From: Novosphingobium olei
GTDB lineage: Bacteria; Pseudomonadota; Alphaproteobacteria; Sphingomonadales; Sphingomonadaceae
Direction: 5' to 3'
Assembly (NCBI RefSeq): GCF_012927405.1
Contig: NZ_JABBGM010000005.1
Span: 62,001 to 126,000 of the forward strand
Length of the DNA stretch: 64,000 bases
The notes beneath the pieces were generated by a model. The model ran no database searches and was not told the DNA's origin. It was given only the letters and a program-made list of their open reading frames with translations. The translations under genes were made by a program, and so were the position numbers. This document shows, one piece after another, positions 20,380 to 32,873 of this stretch; position 1 is the stretch's first letter; the number at the start of each line of letters is the position of its first letter.

Positions 20380-20739
20380 ATCGAGCCAGCCGTGCAGAGC
20401 CTGCTTTGCGATAGCTTCGGCTATCGCGACCGGATCGGCGATCACGCGAGCAGCGGCGATCCGCAGTACCCGGATGCCCTGGTTCTCCAGCCATAACGTG
20501 CGGATGCGGTCGTGCTCGGACTTTTCGCCCATGTCATGAGCATAACCGTCAACTTCAATCGCCAGCTTGGCTTCGGCGCAGAAGAAGTCGAGGACGAAGC
20601 GCCCCGCCGGATGCTGGCGCCGAAACTTCAGCCCTTCGGGCCGCAGCCGCAACTGGCGCCAGAGCAGCACTTCGGGCAGCGACATCGCCTTCCGCAGGTG
20701 CGCCGCACGCCGCTGGGTCGGCTTCGGTCCATGAAGCAT
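20326..20739 (-). CDS. DUF559 (Vsr-like endonuclease-fold) protein
   Basis: A 137-residue protein of the DUF559 family, related in fold to very-short-patch repair endonucleases. Core segments: S-L-P-E-V-L-L-W-R-Q-L, F-R-R-Q-H-P-A-G-R-F-V-L-D-F-F-C, then the acidic E-V-D-G-Y-A-H, which matches the PD-(D/E)xK-type active site. The biological role of the family is unproven. The last 17 or so residues (P-P-L-E-G-E-G-D) are encoded by the MITE-like repeat and are not part of the fold. Start taken at the ATG at 20739, with a GTG directly before it. It is an isolated gene between repeats, which suggests mobility. Confidence 0.75.
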   Translation of the reverse strand: MLHGPKPTQRRAAHLRKAMSLPEVLLWRQLRLRPEGLKFRRQHPAGRFVLDFFCAEAKLAIEVDGYAHDMGEKSEHDRIRTLWLENQGIRVLRIAAARVIADPVAIAEAIAKQALHGWLDHPPLEGEGDRPQGGGGV

Positions 20740-20818
20740 CACCCAAATCCTTCCCTTTCAGGGGAGCATGATCGGGCTCATCGGTACAGGCGAGTGAAAC
20801 TGCTTCCGCTTTGGTGTT

Positions 20819-20900
20819 CCTCCCCTGGAAGGGGAGGTGGCAGCGCGAATGCGATGACGGAGGGGTAATTTCGCAGCGCCGCGCTACCCCTCCACCACCC
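20819..20900. repeat. Partial copy of the MITE-like repeat
   Basis: The left end, CCTCCCCTGGAAGGGGAGG followed by TGGCAG, and the internal pair GGAGGGGTAA / TACCCCTCCACCACCC match the 20260-20379 element, but the right terminal repeat is missing. Its inner edge provides the last codons and stop of the regulator gene that ends at 20884. Confidence 0.75.
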
Positions 20901-22293
20901 GGTACGGCACCAGATCACGCTGGCTGGGGTCGACCGCGATGCCCCGGTCGCTGGGCGGGAAGGCGCGCTGGTCGCAGGCGTCGCGGGGGCAGATGCGGCA
21001 GGATATGCCGATCCGGGTGACGGCGTCCTCGCTGCGCAGGTTGAGCCCGTCGGCGTAGATGAATTCGTCGGCCAGCGCCGCTTCGCAGCCTAGCACCACG
21101 GCATAGCGGCGCGGCGGGCGGTAGAAGCTGCCCGATGGCTTCACCAGCCCCTTGGCAATCGAGACATAGCGGATGCCGTCGGGCATTTCGGCGAGCTGGA
21201 CGTGGATGCGGTCGGGGATGGCGACCGCCTCGTGCACGATCCACAAGGGGCACGCGCCGCCGAAACGGCCGAACTGAAGGCGCGTGGCCGAATGGCGCTT
21301 GGTGATGTTGCCGGCCATGTCGACGCGGGCGAAGAACACCGGAATGCCGCGCGCCTGCGGGCGCTGCAGGGTGGACAGGCGATGGCAGCACTGTTCGAAG
21401 CTGGTGTGGAACAGCTGGCGCAGGCGGTCGACGTCGTGCCGCAGCGTGCGCGCGGCGCTGCGGAACCGTTCGTAGGGCATCAGCAGCGCGCCCGCGGCAT
21501 AGTTGCCGAGGCCGACGGTCAGCAGGTGGCGCGCCGCCTCCGTCCGCAGCGGCGCTTCGGCGACGATGGCCGCGATCTGGTCCGAAAGCGCCAGCGCGGC
21601 GACCTGGTAGGCCAGCTGGAAGCGCCCGGATTCGAGCGGCTGGTTGCTGTCCAGCTGGATCGCCCGCGCAGCCTCGTCGAAGCGGCGCATCGGGCCTCCG
21701 CTCTTCCATTCGACGCCGACGCCCGCCTGCCGCAACCATTGCTGCATCGTGCGCACGCGCGGGGAGGCTTCGTCGCCCGCGATCTCGTACGCCAGCCGTT
21801 CGGCATCGCGGTCGATCCGGTCGACGTAGTTGTTGGCGAGGTGGAACCAGTCGCGCACTTCCTCCCACGGCAGGCGACCGCCCGCCGCAAGGCTCGCGCC
21901 GATGGTTTCGTCCATCATCTCCAGCCGCTGGCGGCTGCGCGCGTGCAGGCCGTGCAATTCGACGAAGGCCTGGGCAAAGGCCGGGAACTGCCGCGCCAGC
22001 CGCTCGGCCTGTTCGCCCGGCACTTGCGTTGAAAGCTGCGGATCGGCCAGCGCGCTGCGCAGGCCCTCGGCAATCGTGTCGGCATCGGCCGGGGCAAGGT
22101 CGGCCCAGTCGATCGGGAAGGCGCTCGCCAGCGCATCGGCCAGCGCCGGGGTCAGGTGCCGCTCGTCGTTTTCAAGCTGCGAAAGGTAGCTCGCGCTAAT
22201 GCCCAGCGTCGCCGCCATTTCGGCCTGCCGCAGCCCTCGCCTTTGCCGCAGCGAGCGTAAGGGTTCGCCCGCAAAGATTCGCTTGTTCGCCAT
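20884..22293 (-). CDS. pccR: PccR/ScfR-type regulator (XRE helix-turn-helix plus IrrE-like domain)
   Basis: A 469-residue regulator. Residues 8-65 form a Cro/CI helix-turn-helix (L-R-S-L-R-Q-R-R-G-L-R-Q-A-E-M-A plus S-A-S-Y-L-S-Q-L-E-N). The long C-terminal part resembles the DUF2083/short-chain acyl-CoA regulator domain, with cysteines near the end (S-C-R-I-C-P-R-D-A-C). In Rhodobacter a protein of this family, PccR, controls propionyl-CoA carboxylase in response to acyl-CoA. Here it is divergent from pccB across 116 bp, which strongly supports the same role. The C-terminal V-V-E-G and stop come from a repeat copy. Confidence 0.82.
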   Translation of the reverse strand: MANKRIFAGEPLRSLRQRRGLRQAEMAATLGISASYLSQLENDERHLTPALADALASAFPIDWADLAPADADTIAEGLRSALADPQLSTQVPGEQAERLARQFPAFAQAFVELHGLHARSRQRLEMMDETIGASLAAGGRLPWEEVRDWFHLANNYVDRIDRDAERLAYEIAGDEASPRVRTMQQWLRQAGVGVEWKSGGPMRRFDEAARAIQLDSNQPLESGRFQLAYQVAALALSDQIAAIVAEAPLRTEAARHLLTVGLGNYAAGALLMPYERFRSAARTLRHDVDRLRQLFHTSFEQCCHRLSTLQRPQARGIPVFFARVDMAGNITKRHSATRLQFGRFGGACPLWIVHEAVAIPDRIHVQLAEMPDGIRYVSIAKGLVKPSGSFYRPPRRYAVVLGCEAALADEFIYADGLNLRSEDAVTRIGISCRICPRDACDQRAFPPSDRGIAVDPSQRDLVPYRVVEG

Positions 22294-22306
22294 CGCTCTA
22301 GGCTAG

Positions 22307-22336
22307 TTTGCAAAGTGCCGCTTTGCAACTTTGCAG
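22307..22336. promoter_or_regulatory. TTTGCAAA-type operator cluster between pccR and pccB
   Basis: TTTGCAAA at 22307-22314, TTTGCAA at 22322-22328 and TTTGCA at 22330-22335 lie in tandem in the divergent promoter region. The first is a perfect palindrome. Elements of this type are reported for PccR-family regulators as I recall, so this is the likely PccR binding region for both directions. Confidence 0.65.
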
Positions 22337-22409
22337 CATTACATTGGACAGCGCGAACCAAATCGGCCAGTCCGGCGCACACTTACGAGATCTGAAGGGC
22401 AGAGGGTTT

Positions 22410-23936
<1,527 letters not shown>

Positions 23937-24024
23937 GCGGGGTGGCCTCTCGCTTGGGCGAGGGGACGCAAGGGCCGTCCGGGCCTAGGTGGGTCCGGAC
24001 TTCCCAGCCTTCAAAGGACAAGAC

Positions 24025-25203
24025 ATGACCGACATCTACATCGTTTCGGGCGCACGCACCGCCATCGGCTCGTTCGGCGGCAGTCTCGCTTCGCTGCGTC
24101 CGGCCGAGCTTGGCACGATTGCGATCAAGGCGGCGATCGAGCGCGCCGGGATCGCGCCGGCCGACGTGCAGAACGTGGTGATCGGCACCGTCGTCGCCAG
24201 CCAGCCCAAGGACGTCTACGTCAGCCGCGTCGCCGCAGTAAACGCAGGGATTCCGATCGAGGCGCCGGCGATGAACGTCAACCGCCTGTGCGGTTCGGGC
24301 CTGCAGGCGATCGTTTCGGCCGCGCAGGGGATCGCGCTGGGCGAACAGGACATTGCCGTCGCTGGCGGTGCCGAATCGATGTCGAACGCGCCGCACATGA
24401 TCCTGACCGCGCGCAACGGGCAGAAGATGGGCGATCAGGTGCTGATGGACGCCATGCTCGGCGCGCTGCACGATCCGTTCGAGAACATCCACATGGGCGT
24501 GACGGCCGAAAACGTCGCGACACGCCTCTCGGTCAGCCGCGAGGAGCAGGACGCCCTTGCCGTCGAAAGCCACAAGCGCGCGGCGAACGCCGTCGCTAAC
24601 GGCTATTTCAAGGACCAGATCGTCCCGGTCGAGATCAAGACCCGCAAGGGCACGGTCGTGTTCGACACCGACGAACATTTCCGCGCCGATGCCAGCCTTG
24701 AATCGATGGCGTCGCTGCGTCCGGTGTTCAAGAAGGACGGCACGGTCACCGCGGGCAATGCCTCGGGCCTCAACGACGGCGCGGGCGCGGTCGTGCTGGC
24801 GAGCGGCAAGGCGGTCGAGGAAAAGGGCCTCAAGCCGCTGGCCAAGATCCTTGCCTGGGGGCACGCGGGCGTCGAGCCGAACGTCATGGGCCTCGGTCCC
24901 GTCAAGGCGGTGCCGGTGGCCCTGCAGCGCGCCGGGCTGACGCTGGACCAGATCGACGTGATCGAGTCGAACGAAGCCTTCGCGGCGCAGGCCTGTGGCG
25001 TCGCCAAGGAACTGGGCTTCGATCCGGCCAAGACCAACGTCAACGGTTCGGGCATCAGCCTTGGCCACCCGATCGGCGCCACCGGCGCGATCCTGACGGT
25101 CAAGACGATCTATGAACTGCAGCGCATCGGCGGCCGCTATGGCCTGATCACGATGTGCATCGGCGGCGGCCAGGGCATCGCCATGGTGGTCGAACGGGTT
25201 TGA
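24025..25203 (+). CDS. Acetyl-CoA C-acetyltransferase (thiolase)
   Basis: A 392-residue biosynthetic-type thiolase joining two acetyl-CoA to acetoacetyl-CoA or cleaving beta-ketoacyl-CoA. The nucleophilic cysteine is Cys89 in N-R-L-C-G-S-G; E-S-N-E-A-F-A-A, G-H-P-I-G-A-T-G (catalytic histidine) and M-C-I-G-G-G-Q-G (second cysteine) complete the site. It sits inside the propionate operon between pccB and mce, which hints at beta-ketothiolysis of odd-chain or branched acyl-CoA that releases propionyl-CoA. AAAGGA precedes the start at 24025. Confidence 0.9.
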   Translation: MTDIYIVSGARTAIGSFGGSLASLRPAELGTIAIKAAIERAGIAPADVQNVVIGTVVASQPKDVYVSRVAAVNAGIPIEAPAMNVNRLCGSGLQAIVSAAQGIALGEQDIAVAGGAESMSNAPHMILTARNGQKMGDQVLMDAMLGALHDPFENIHMGVTAENVATRLSVSREEQDALAVESHKRAANAVANGYFKDQIVPVEIKTRKGTVVFDTDEHFRADASLESMASLRPVFKKDGTVTAGNASGLNDGAGAVVLASGKAVEEKGLKPLAKILAWGHAGVEPNVMGLGPVKAVPVALQRAGLTLDQIDVIESNEAFAAQACGVAKELGFDPAKTNVNGSGISLGHPIGATGAILTVKTIYELQRIGGRYGLITMCIGGGQGIAMVVERV

Positions 25204-25215
25204 GGAACATGCGGG

Positions 25216-25242
25216 GCCGCCCGTCCGCAAGGACGGCGCGGC
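25216..25242 (+). other. Intercistronic hairpin between thiolase and mce
   Basis: CCGTCC and GGACGG pair around a GCAA tetraloop, extended outward by GCCG/GCGGC with small bulges. No T run follows, so it is not a classic terminator; it may stabilise or process the operon mRNA. Confidence 0.5.
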
Positions 25243-25273
25243 TCCAGCCCGCAACGGGCAAAGGGAGATGACG

Positions 25274-25714
25274 ATGAAGCTGGGACGGTTGAACCACGTC
25301 GGCGTCGCAACGCCGGACATCGACGCCTCGATCGCGTTCTATCGCGACGTGATGGGCGCGAGCGACATCACCGAGCCGTTCGTGCTGGAAAGCCAGCAGG
25401 TGCGCGTGTGCTTCGTCAACACGCCGGGCGAGAACGGCACCAATGGCACCCAGATCGAGCTGATCCAGCCGACCAGCCCGGACAGCGCCGTGGGCAAGTG
25501 GCTCGCCGCCAACCCGCTGGGTGGCCAGCACCACCTTTGCTACGAAGTGCCCGATATCCACGAAGCCAAGGCCTGGTTCGAAGCCCAGGGCAAGCGCGTG
25601 CTGGGAGAACCCCGCATCGGCGCGCATGGCACGCTGATCTTCTTCGTCCACCCCAAGGACATGGGCGGACAGCTGACCGAAATCATGGAAACGCCCAAGG
25701 ACGGGCATCACTGA
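25274..25714 (+). CDS. mce: Methylmalonyl-CoA epimerase
   Basis: A 146-residue VOC-fold epimerase converting (S)- to (R)-methylmalonyl-CoA. The opening [10 protein letters not shown] has the metal histidine; G-Q-H-H-L-C-Y-E and the final Q-L-T-E-I-M-E complete the typical VOC metal set. Two ATGs lie six bases apart; AAGGGAG sits directly against the first (25268) but seven bases ahead of the second, so 25274 is chosen. Its position between carboxylase and mutase genes fits the reaction order. Confidence 0.92.
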   Translation: MKLGRLNHVGVATPDIDASIAFYRDVMGASDITEPFVLESQQVRVCFVNTPGENGTNGTQIELIQPTSPDSAVGKWLAANPLGGQHHLCYEVPDIHEAKAWFEAQGKRVLGEPRIGAHGTLIFFVHPKDMGGQLTEIMETPKDGHH

Positions 25715-25754
25715 GCCGATTGCCGCAGCTCCACGCATCAGGAACCGACGCGCG

Positions 25755-27899
25755 ATGACCGACAAGACACTGGCCGACTGGCAGGCCGCCGCCTCGAAGG
25801 AGGTGAAGGGCAAGGACCTCAACTGGCAGACCCCGGAAGGGATCACCGTCAAGCCGCTCTACACGGCCGAGGACGTGACCGCCGATCCGGGCCTGCCCGG
25901 CTTCGCCCCGTTCACGCGCGGCGTTCGCGCCTCGATGTACGCCGGCCGCCCGTGGACCATCCGCCAGTACGCAGGCTTCTCCACCGCCGAGGAATCGAAC
26001 GCCTTCTATCGCCGCAACCTGGCGGCGGGGCAGAAGGGCCTGTCGGTCGCCTTCGACCTTGCCACGCACCGCGGCTATGACAGCGACCACCCGCGCGTGG
26101 TGGGCGACGTGGGCAAGGCGGGCGTCGCCATCGACAGCGTCGAAGACATGAAGATCCTGTTCGACGGCATCCCGCTCGACCAGATGTCGGTTTCGATGAC
26201 CATGAACGGCGCGGTGATCCCGATCCTCGCCTTCTTCATCGTCGCGGGCGAGGAACAGGGCGTCGACCGCAAGCTGCTGGACGGAACCATTCAGAACGAC
26301 ATTCTGAAGGAGTTCATGGTCCGCAACACCTACATCTACCCGCCCGAACCCAGCATGCGGATCATCTCGGACATCTTCGGCTACACCAGCCGCGAGATGC
26401 CGAAGTTCAACTCGATCTCGATCTCCGGCTACCACATGCAGGAAGCCGGCGCGACGCAGGTGCAGGAGCTGGCCTTCACCATCGCCGACGGCATGGAATA
26501 CGTGAAGTACGGCGTCGCCTCGGGCCTCGACATCGACAAGTTCGCCGGGCGCCTGTCGTTCTTCTTCGCCATCGGCATGAACTTCTTCATGGAAGTGGCC
26601 AAGCTGCGCGCCGCGCGCGTGCTGTGGCACCGCGTGATGACCAAGCTCGGCGCCAAGGACGAACGCAGCAAGATGCTGCGCACCCACTGCCAGACCTCGG
26701 GCGTCAGCTTGCAGGAGCAGGACCCCTACAACAACGTCATCCGTACCACGATCGAGGCGATGGCCGCGATGCTGGGCGGCACGCAGTCGCTCCACACCAA
26801 CGCGCTCGACGAAGCGATCGCGCTGCCGACCGACTTCTCGGCCCGCATCGCGCGCAACACGCAGATCGTGATCCAGGAAGAAACGGGCATGTGCAACGTG
26901 GTCGATCCGCTCGGCGGGTCGTACTACATCGAGGCGCTGACCCAGGAACTGGTCGACAAGGCGTGGGAGATCATCGAGCGCGTCGAAGCCGAAGGCGGAA
27001 TGGCCAAGGCGGTGTCGGCGGGCTGGCCCAAGGCGATGATCGAGGAAGCCGCCGCCGGCCGCCAGGCCCGCGTCGACCGCGGCGAAGACGTGATCGTCGG
27101 CGTCAACAAGTACCGCCTCGCCAACGAAGACCAGCTGGAAACGCTCGAAGTCGACAACCACGTCGTCCGCGAAGCGCAGATCGCCCGAATCAAGCGCGTG
27201 CGCGAAACGCGCGACGAAACCAAATGCCGCGCCGCATTGAACGCGCTGACCGAAGGCGCCAAGACCGGCGGCAACCTGCTTGAACTCGCGGTAGAGGCTG
27301 CCCGCCACCGCGCGACGCTGGGCGAAATCTCCGACGCGATGGAAATCGTGTTCGGCCGCCACGGCACGTTCCCCACCCCGGTCAAGGGCGTCTATGGCGC
27401 GGCCTATGCCGGTGACTCGCGTTACCAGCAGGTCCTCGACGGCGTGGAAGCCGTCACCCGCCGCCTGGGCCGCAAGCCCCGCATGCTCGTCGCCAAGATG
27501 GGCCAGGACGGACACGATCGCGGCGCCAACGTGATCGCCTCGGCGTTCAGCGACATGGGCTTCGACGTCACCAGCGGCCCGCTGTTCCAGACGCCGGAAG
27601 AAGCGGCCAAGCTGGCGCTCGAAAACAACGTCGACGCGGTCGGCGCTTCGAGTCTTGCCGCCGGGCACAAGACCCTGATCCCCGAGCTGATCGGCCACCT
27701 GAAAGCTGCCGGCCGCGCCGACATCAAGGTCGTCGCCGGCGGCGTGATCCCGCCGCAGGACTACGACTTCCTGCGTGAAGCCGGGGTCCAGGGCATCTAC
27801 GGCCCCGGCTCGAACGTCGTCGAATGCGCAGCCGACATGCTGCGCCTCCTCGGTCACAACATGCCGCCTGCGGGCGAAGAACTGGCAGCGGCGGAGTAA
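25755..27899 (+). CDS. Methylmalonyl-CoA mutase (single-chain, B12-dependent)
   Basis: A 714-residue enzyme rearranging (R)-methylmalonyl-CoA to succinyl-CoA with adenosylcobalamin. The N-terminal catalytic barrel has [10 protein letters not shown] and the segment R-T-H-C-Q-T-S-G; the C-terminal cobalamin domain (about residues 575-714) carries D-G-H-D-R-G, where the histidine is the axial cobalt ligand, and V-V-A-G-G-V-I-P. Length is normal for the fused ScpA/McmA form. No MeaB-type protective GTPase gene is in the window. pccA follows after 5 bp. Confidence 0.96.
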   Translation: MTDKTLADWQAAASKEVKGKDLNWQTPEGITVKPLYTAEDVTADPGLPGFAPFTRGVRASMYAGRPWTIRQYAGFSTAEESNAFYRRNLAAGQKGLSVAFDLATHRGYDSDHPRVVGDVGKAGVAIDSVEDMKILFDGIPLDQMSVSMTMNGAVIPILAFFIVAGEEQGVDRKLLDGTIQNDILKEFMVRNTYIYPPEPSMRIISDIFGYTSREMPKFNSISISGYHMQEAGATQVQELAFTIADGMEYVKYGVASGLDIDKFAGRLSFFFAIGMNFFMEVAKLRAARVLWHRVMTKLGAKDERSKMLRTHCQTSGVSLQEQDPYNNVIRTTIEAMAAMLGGTQSLHTNALDEAIALPTDFSARIARNTQIVIQEETGMCNVVDPLGGSYYIEALTQELVDKAWEIIERVEAEGGMAKAVSAGWPKAMIEEAAAGRQARVDRGEDVIVGVNKYRLANEDQLETLEVDNHVVREAQIARIKRVRETRDETKCRAALNALTEGAKTGGNLLELAVEAARHRATLGEISDAMEIVFGRHGTFPTPVKGVYGAAYAGDSRYQQVLDGVEAVTRRLGRKPRMLVAKMGQDGHDRGANVIASAFSDMGFDVTSGPLFQTPEEAAKLALENNVDAVGASSLAAGHKTLIPELIGHLKAAGRADIKVVAGGVIPPQDYDFLREAGVQGIYGPGSNVVECAADMLRLLGHNMPPAGEELAAAE

Positions 27900-27904
27900 G
27901 CGCA

Positions 27905-29926
<2,022 letters not shown>

Positions 29927-30000
29927 GCCGGTCGCCAAGGGCGGGCGCGGAACGATTTAACCGATTAGTTAAGTTTTTCACGCCCGACCCTCGGGACAGG

Positions 30001-30029
30001 TTGACGTTTACGTAAGCGCCAATTATGCG
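30001..30029 (+). promoter_or_regulatory. Promoter and possible acyl-CoA regulator site upstream of etfBA
   Basis: TTGACG (30001-30006) and TATGCG (30024-30029) are spaced 17 bp, a plausible sigma-70 promoter 34 bp before etfB. The spacer starts with TTTACGTAAG, which contains the palindrome TTACGTAA. It resembles the site attributed to LiuR-type MerR regulators of acyl-CoA and branched-chain amino acid catabolism; that link is inference. Confidence 0.5.
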
Positions 30030-30062
30030 CGCTTCAGTGGAACACGAGAAAGGCCTGACAGC

Positions 30063-30809
30063 ATGAAAGCCCTGGTCACGGTGAAGCGCGTGATCGACTA
30101 TAACGTGAAGCCGCGCGTAAAGGCGGATGGCACGGGCGTCGATCTCGCCAACGTCAAGATGAGCATGAACCCGTTCGACGAAATCGCCGTCGAAGAAGCC
30201 ATTCGCCTGAAGGAAAAGGGCGTGGTTACCGAAATCGTGGCGGTGTCGGTCGGCCCTGCCAAGGCGCAGGAAACGCTGCGCACCGCGCTCGCCATGGGCG
30301 CCGATCGCGCGATCCTGGTGCAGACCGATGACGAGGTCGAGCCGCTGGCCGTGGCCAAGATCGTCAAGGGCGTGGCCGACGAGGAAGCGCCGGGCCTGAT
30401 CATCACCGGCAAGCAGGCGATCGACGACGACAGCAACCAGGTCGGCCAGATGGTCGCCGCGCTGCTCGGCCGTCCGCAGGGCACCTTCGCCAACGAGATC
30501 ACCGTGGAAGGCGATTCGGTCGTCGTGAAGCGTGAAATCGACGGCGGTCTCGAAACCGTGAAGCTGGCGCTACCGGCCGTGGTCACCACCGACCTGCGCC
30601 TGAACGAGCCGCGCTATGCCTCGCTGCCGAACATCATGAAGGCCAAGAGCAAGCCGCTCGCGACCAAGGCGCCCGCCGACTACGGCGTGGACACCGCCCC
30701 GCGTCTCAAGACGCTGAAGGTCAGCGAACCGCCGGTGCGTTCGGCCGGCATCAAGGTGGCCGACGTCGACGCGCTGGTTGCCAAGCTCAAGGAACTGGGA
30801 GTCGCCTGA
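30063..30809 (+). CDS. etfB: Electron transfer flavoprotein, beta subunit
   Basis: A 248-residue subunit that binds AMP and carries electrons from acyl-CoA dehydrogenases to ETF-ubiquinone oxidoreductase. It opens with L-V-T-V-K-R-V-I-D and has [11 protein letters not shown] and the AMP-binding segment [19 protein letters not shown] overlap couples it to etfA. Its place directly after the propionate operon suits fatty acid and branched-chain catabolism, but it has its own promoter. Confidence 0.96.
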   Translation: MKALVTVKRVIDYNVKPRVKADGTGVDLANVKMSMNPFDEIAVEEAIRLKEKGVVTEIVAVSVGPAKAQETLRTALAMGADRAILVQTDDEVEPLAVAKIVKGVADEEAPGLIITGKQAIDDDSNQVGQMVAALLGRPQGTFANEITVEGDSVVVKREIDGGLETVKLALPAVVTTDLRLNEPRYASLPNIMKAKSKPLATKAPADYGVDTAPRLKTLKVSEPPVRSAGIKVADVDALVAKLKELGVA

Positions 30810-31741
30810 TGGCCAACGTACTCGTCTGGGTCGAACACGACGGCAGCGCCGTCAAGGACGCCACCCTCGCCGCCGTCACCGCCGCTGCCAAGCTGGGTGA
30901 TGTCACCGCTCTGGTCGCCGGCTCGGGTGTCGACGGCGTTGCCGCCGCCGCCGCGCAGATCGAAGGCGTGTCGAAGGTCCTCAAGGCCGACGACGCCGCG
31001 CTTGCCAACGCGCTGGCTGAAAACGTCGCGCCGCTGATCACCAACCTGATGGCCGGCTACGACGCCTTCGTCGCCGCCGCCACGACCACCGCCAAGAACG
31101 TGGCGCCGCGCGTGGCCGCGCTGCTCAACGTGGCGCAGGTTTCGGAAATCCTGTCGGTCGAAGGCCCCAAGACCTTCACCCGCCCGATCTACGCCGGCAA
31201 CGCCATCGCCACAGTCGAATCGAGCGACGCCAAGCTGGTCATCACCGTGCGCGGCACTGCCTTCGCCAAGGCGAACGCCACCGGCGGTTCGGCTGCGGTC
31301 GAAGCGGTTTCGGGTGCGGCCGAATCGGGCCTGTCGAGCTTTGTCGGTTCGGAAATCGCCAAGAGCGAGCGTCCGGAACTGACCAGCGCGAAGATCATCG
31401 TCTCGGGCGGTCGTGCGCTCAAGGACGCGGCGACCTTCGAATCGACCATCACCCCGCTCGCCGACAAGCTCGGCGCCGCGATCGGCGCGAGCCGTGCTGC
31501 GGTCGACGCGGGCTACGTGCCCAACGATTACCAGGTCGGCCAGACCGGCAAGATCGTCGCGCCCGAAGTCTACGTCGCGGTCGGCATCTCGGGTGCGATC
31601 CAGCACCTCGCCGGCATGAAGGATTCCAAGACCATCATCGCCATCAACAAGGACGAGGACGCCCCGATCTTCCAGGTGGCGGACATCGGCCTCGTCGGCG
31701 ACCTGTTCACGCTGGTTCCGGAACTTACCGGCAAGCTGTGA
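30809..31741 (+). CDS. etfA: Electron transfer flavoprotein, alpha subunit
   Basis: A 310-residue FAD-binding partner of EtfB. The C-terminal FAD domain shows [26 protein letters not shown] and [12 protein letters not shown], all family hallmarks. Alanine is very frequent, as expected in a GC-rich genome. A hairpin terminator lies 25 bp after the stop. Confidence 0.96.
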   Translation: MANVLVWVEHDGSAVKDATLAAVTAAAKLGDVTALVAGSGVDGVAAAAAQIEGVSKVLKADDAALANALAENVAPLITNLMAGYDAFVAAATTTAKNVAPRVAALLNVAQVSEILSVEGPKTFTRPIYAGNAIATVESSDAKLVITVRGTAFAKANATGGSAAVEAVSGAAESGLSSFVGSEIAKSERPELTSAKIIVSGGRALKDAATFESTITPLADKLGAAIGASRAAVDAGYVPNDYQVGQTGKIVAPEVYVAVGISGAIQHLAGMKDSKTIIAINKDEDAPIFQVADIGLVGDLFTLVPELTGKL

Positions 31742-31766
31742 TCGGAACCTGACGGTTTTGAATGCG

Positions 31767-31797
31767 AAGGGCTCCGCCGCGGCGGGGCCCTTTTCGT
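31767..31797 (+). terminator. Terminator after etfA
   Basis: AAGGGC and GCCCTT flank the perfect palindrome CCGCCGCGGCGG, and the right arm runs into TTTTCGTTT. It closes the etfBA transcript. Confidence 0.8.
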
Positions 31798-31799
31798 TT

Positions 31800-32333
31800 G
31801 TGCGCACGAGGGCGCATCCGGCGGCGAGCCCGGACGATAACGCCGTTGGGAAGTGTACGGACCTGCGCGACCGGCGCGGGCGCCATGCGTGGCGCGTGCG
31901 CGTGGAGGGCAAGAGGAACGCTGTGGCGAGTGGCCGGCGGGGCGTTGGCTATCCCGGATCGGCTCAGCCTGTAGTCGGACGGGGGCTCGAAACCCGGGCG
32001 GCGGCTCGCAAGGCGGCCCGGTCCGTAGCGATAAGTCCCGCGAGGATAAGTTCCGGGATTGGTCGCGGCCGCATGAAGGGGCCGGACCGGACTGGAACCG
32101 GACTCGCAAGGGAGCGCTGCCACGCGGTTGAACCACCGCACCACATCCGCCCGTCCGTTGCAGTGGCTTGGGTGTGCCCGGGACTTGGGGCTTAACGCCC
32201 TCGCTGCCGTATCCCCCGAAAGGAATGCGGCTCCCGCAGCGCCGACCCGCGCCGGTCGCGTCGGGCCTTTCCCATCGTGGAGATTGGCCCGAAGGAGCGA
32301 AGAGCAAGCCGGCCATGCCGCTCCCGGTCCGTG
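31800..32333 (-). other. Candidate non-coding transcript downstream of a consensus-like promoter
   Basis: About 530 bp with no credible protein in any frame: the open leftward frames use rare codons and give low-complexity R/P/S/G text, and none has a ribosome binding site of note. The start is defined by the promoter at 32340-32368; the 3' end is unknown, as no hairpin plus T run appears on this strand before etfA. Local hairpins are frequent, for example GGGCC with GGCCC around 32255-32280 and CGACC with GGTCG just downstream, and the 5' end GGACCGG can pair with CCGGTCC near 32080-32092. I could not match it to tmRNA, RNase P RNA, SRP RNA or 6S RNA. Confidence 0.35.
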
Positions 32334-32339
32334 GCGGGG

Positions 32340-32368
32340 CGTATAACCTATATGGTACGTTTTGTCAA
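32340..32368 (-). promoter_or_regulatory. Consensus-like sigma-70 promoter facing left
   Basis: On the minus strand TTGACA (32363-32368) and TATACG (32340-32345) are separated by exactly 17 bp. This is the closest match to the bacterial consensus I noticed in the window. The predicted start is near 32333. The next protein gene downstream on that strand is many kilobases away. Confidence 0.7.
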
Positions 32369-32390
32369 GGTCGGGAAGGAAGGGGTAGAT

Positions 32391-32411
32391 GCGAGGGGGG
32401 CACCCCCTCGC
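32391..32411. repeat. Perfect 9-bp hairpin upstream of the leftward promoter
   Basis: GCGAGGGGG and CCCCCTCGC flank a 3-base loop. It lies about 20 bp beyond the -35 box of the promoter. No T run follows on either strand, so a terminator role is not supported. Confidence 0.5.
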
Positions 32412-32496
32412 GCTCCCGGGACGTCTTCCGGCGCTGGCCAAGCGCTTTGGGGAGGTGCTGCGTTCGATCTCGCTGTTGCGCTGGAAGGACAAGGGC

Positions 32497-32717
32497 AGCC
32501 CTTCGACAGGCTCAGGGCAGGCGGTGTGGGGAGGGCTTCTTCACTCCTCAAACGTCATGCCAGCGTAGGCTGGCATCTTTGGCGGTTTGCGGAAGGGTTG
32601 GGAGGCGCGCCAGCGGTCTGCATGACGGCCAGCGATCCCAGCCTTCGCTGGGATGACGCTATGGGCGAGGGTAGGCGCTACGCCTCAACCCCGTCCGTCC
32701 TGAGCTTGTCGAAGGAC
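32497..32717. repeat. Nested inverted repeats (REP/MITE-like cluster)
   Basis: The outer pair is CCTTCGACAGGCTCAGG (in 32497-32518) and its near-exact inverse (32697-32717). The inner pair is CGTCATGCCAGC (32553-32564) and GCTGGGATGACG (32647-32658), inverted with one mismatch. Each inner arm is part of its own 20-bp hairpin, with 8-bp perfect stems at 32557-32576 and 32635-32654. No gene is seen within. Confidence 0.75.
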
Positions 32718-32754
32718 TGTTCTCTTCTTGATGGCGCGCGCTGTGCCCGCACCA

Positions 32755-32799
32755 CTCCACCACCCCGCGGGTAGTTCCCCTCCCCATGGAGGGGAGGAC
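32755..32799. repeat. Half copy of the MITE-like repeat
   Basis: CTCCACCACCCC, then a 7-bp stem CCTCCCC / GGGGAGG, matches the right half of the 20260-20379 element. It lies about 75 bp beyond the helicase stop, in the gap. The rest of 32800-32873 shows no feature I can name. Confidence 0.6.
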
Positions 32800-32873
32800 A
32801 ACGGCTCAGCTCTTACCGGGAGACGTCGACAGGGTGCAGGGACGATAAGTCCCTGCTTTCCCACGTTTCTTTA

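Noticed and set aside
31570..32316. Open leftward frame of about 248 codons below the consensus-like promoter
   Set aside because: It uses codons rare in the neighbours, reads as low-complexity R/P/S/G text, and continues into the coding strand of etfA. It looks like a chance frame in GC-rich DNA.
31800..32333. Identity as tmRNA, RNase P RNA or SRP RNA
   Set aside because: There is no GAGGAAAGTCC core, no ANDN-type tag frame and no SRP tetraloop core on either strand, so I left it unassigned.
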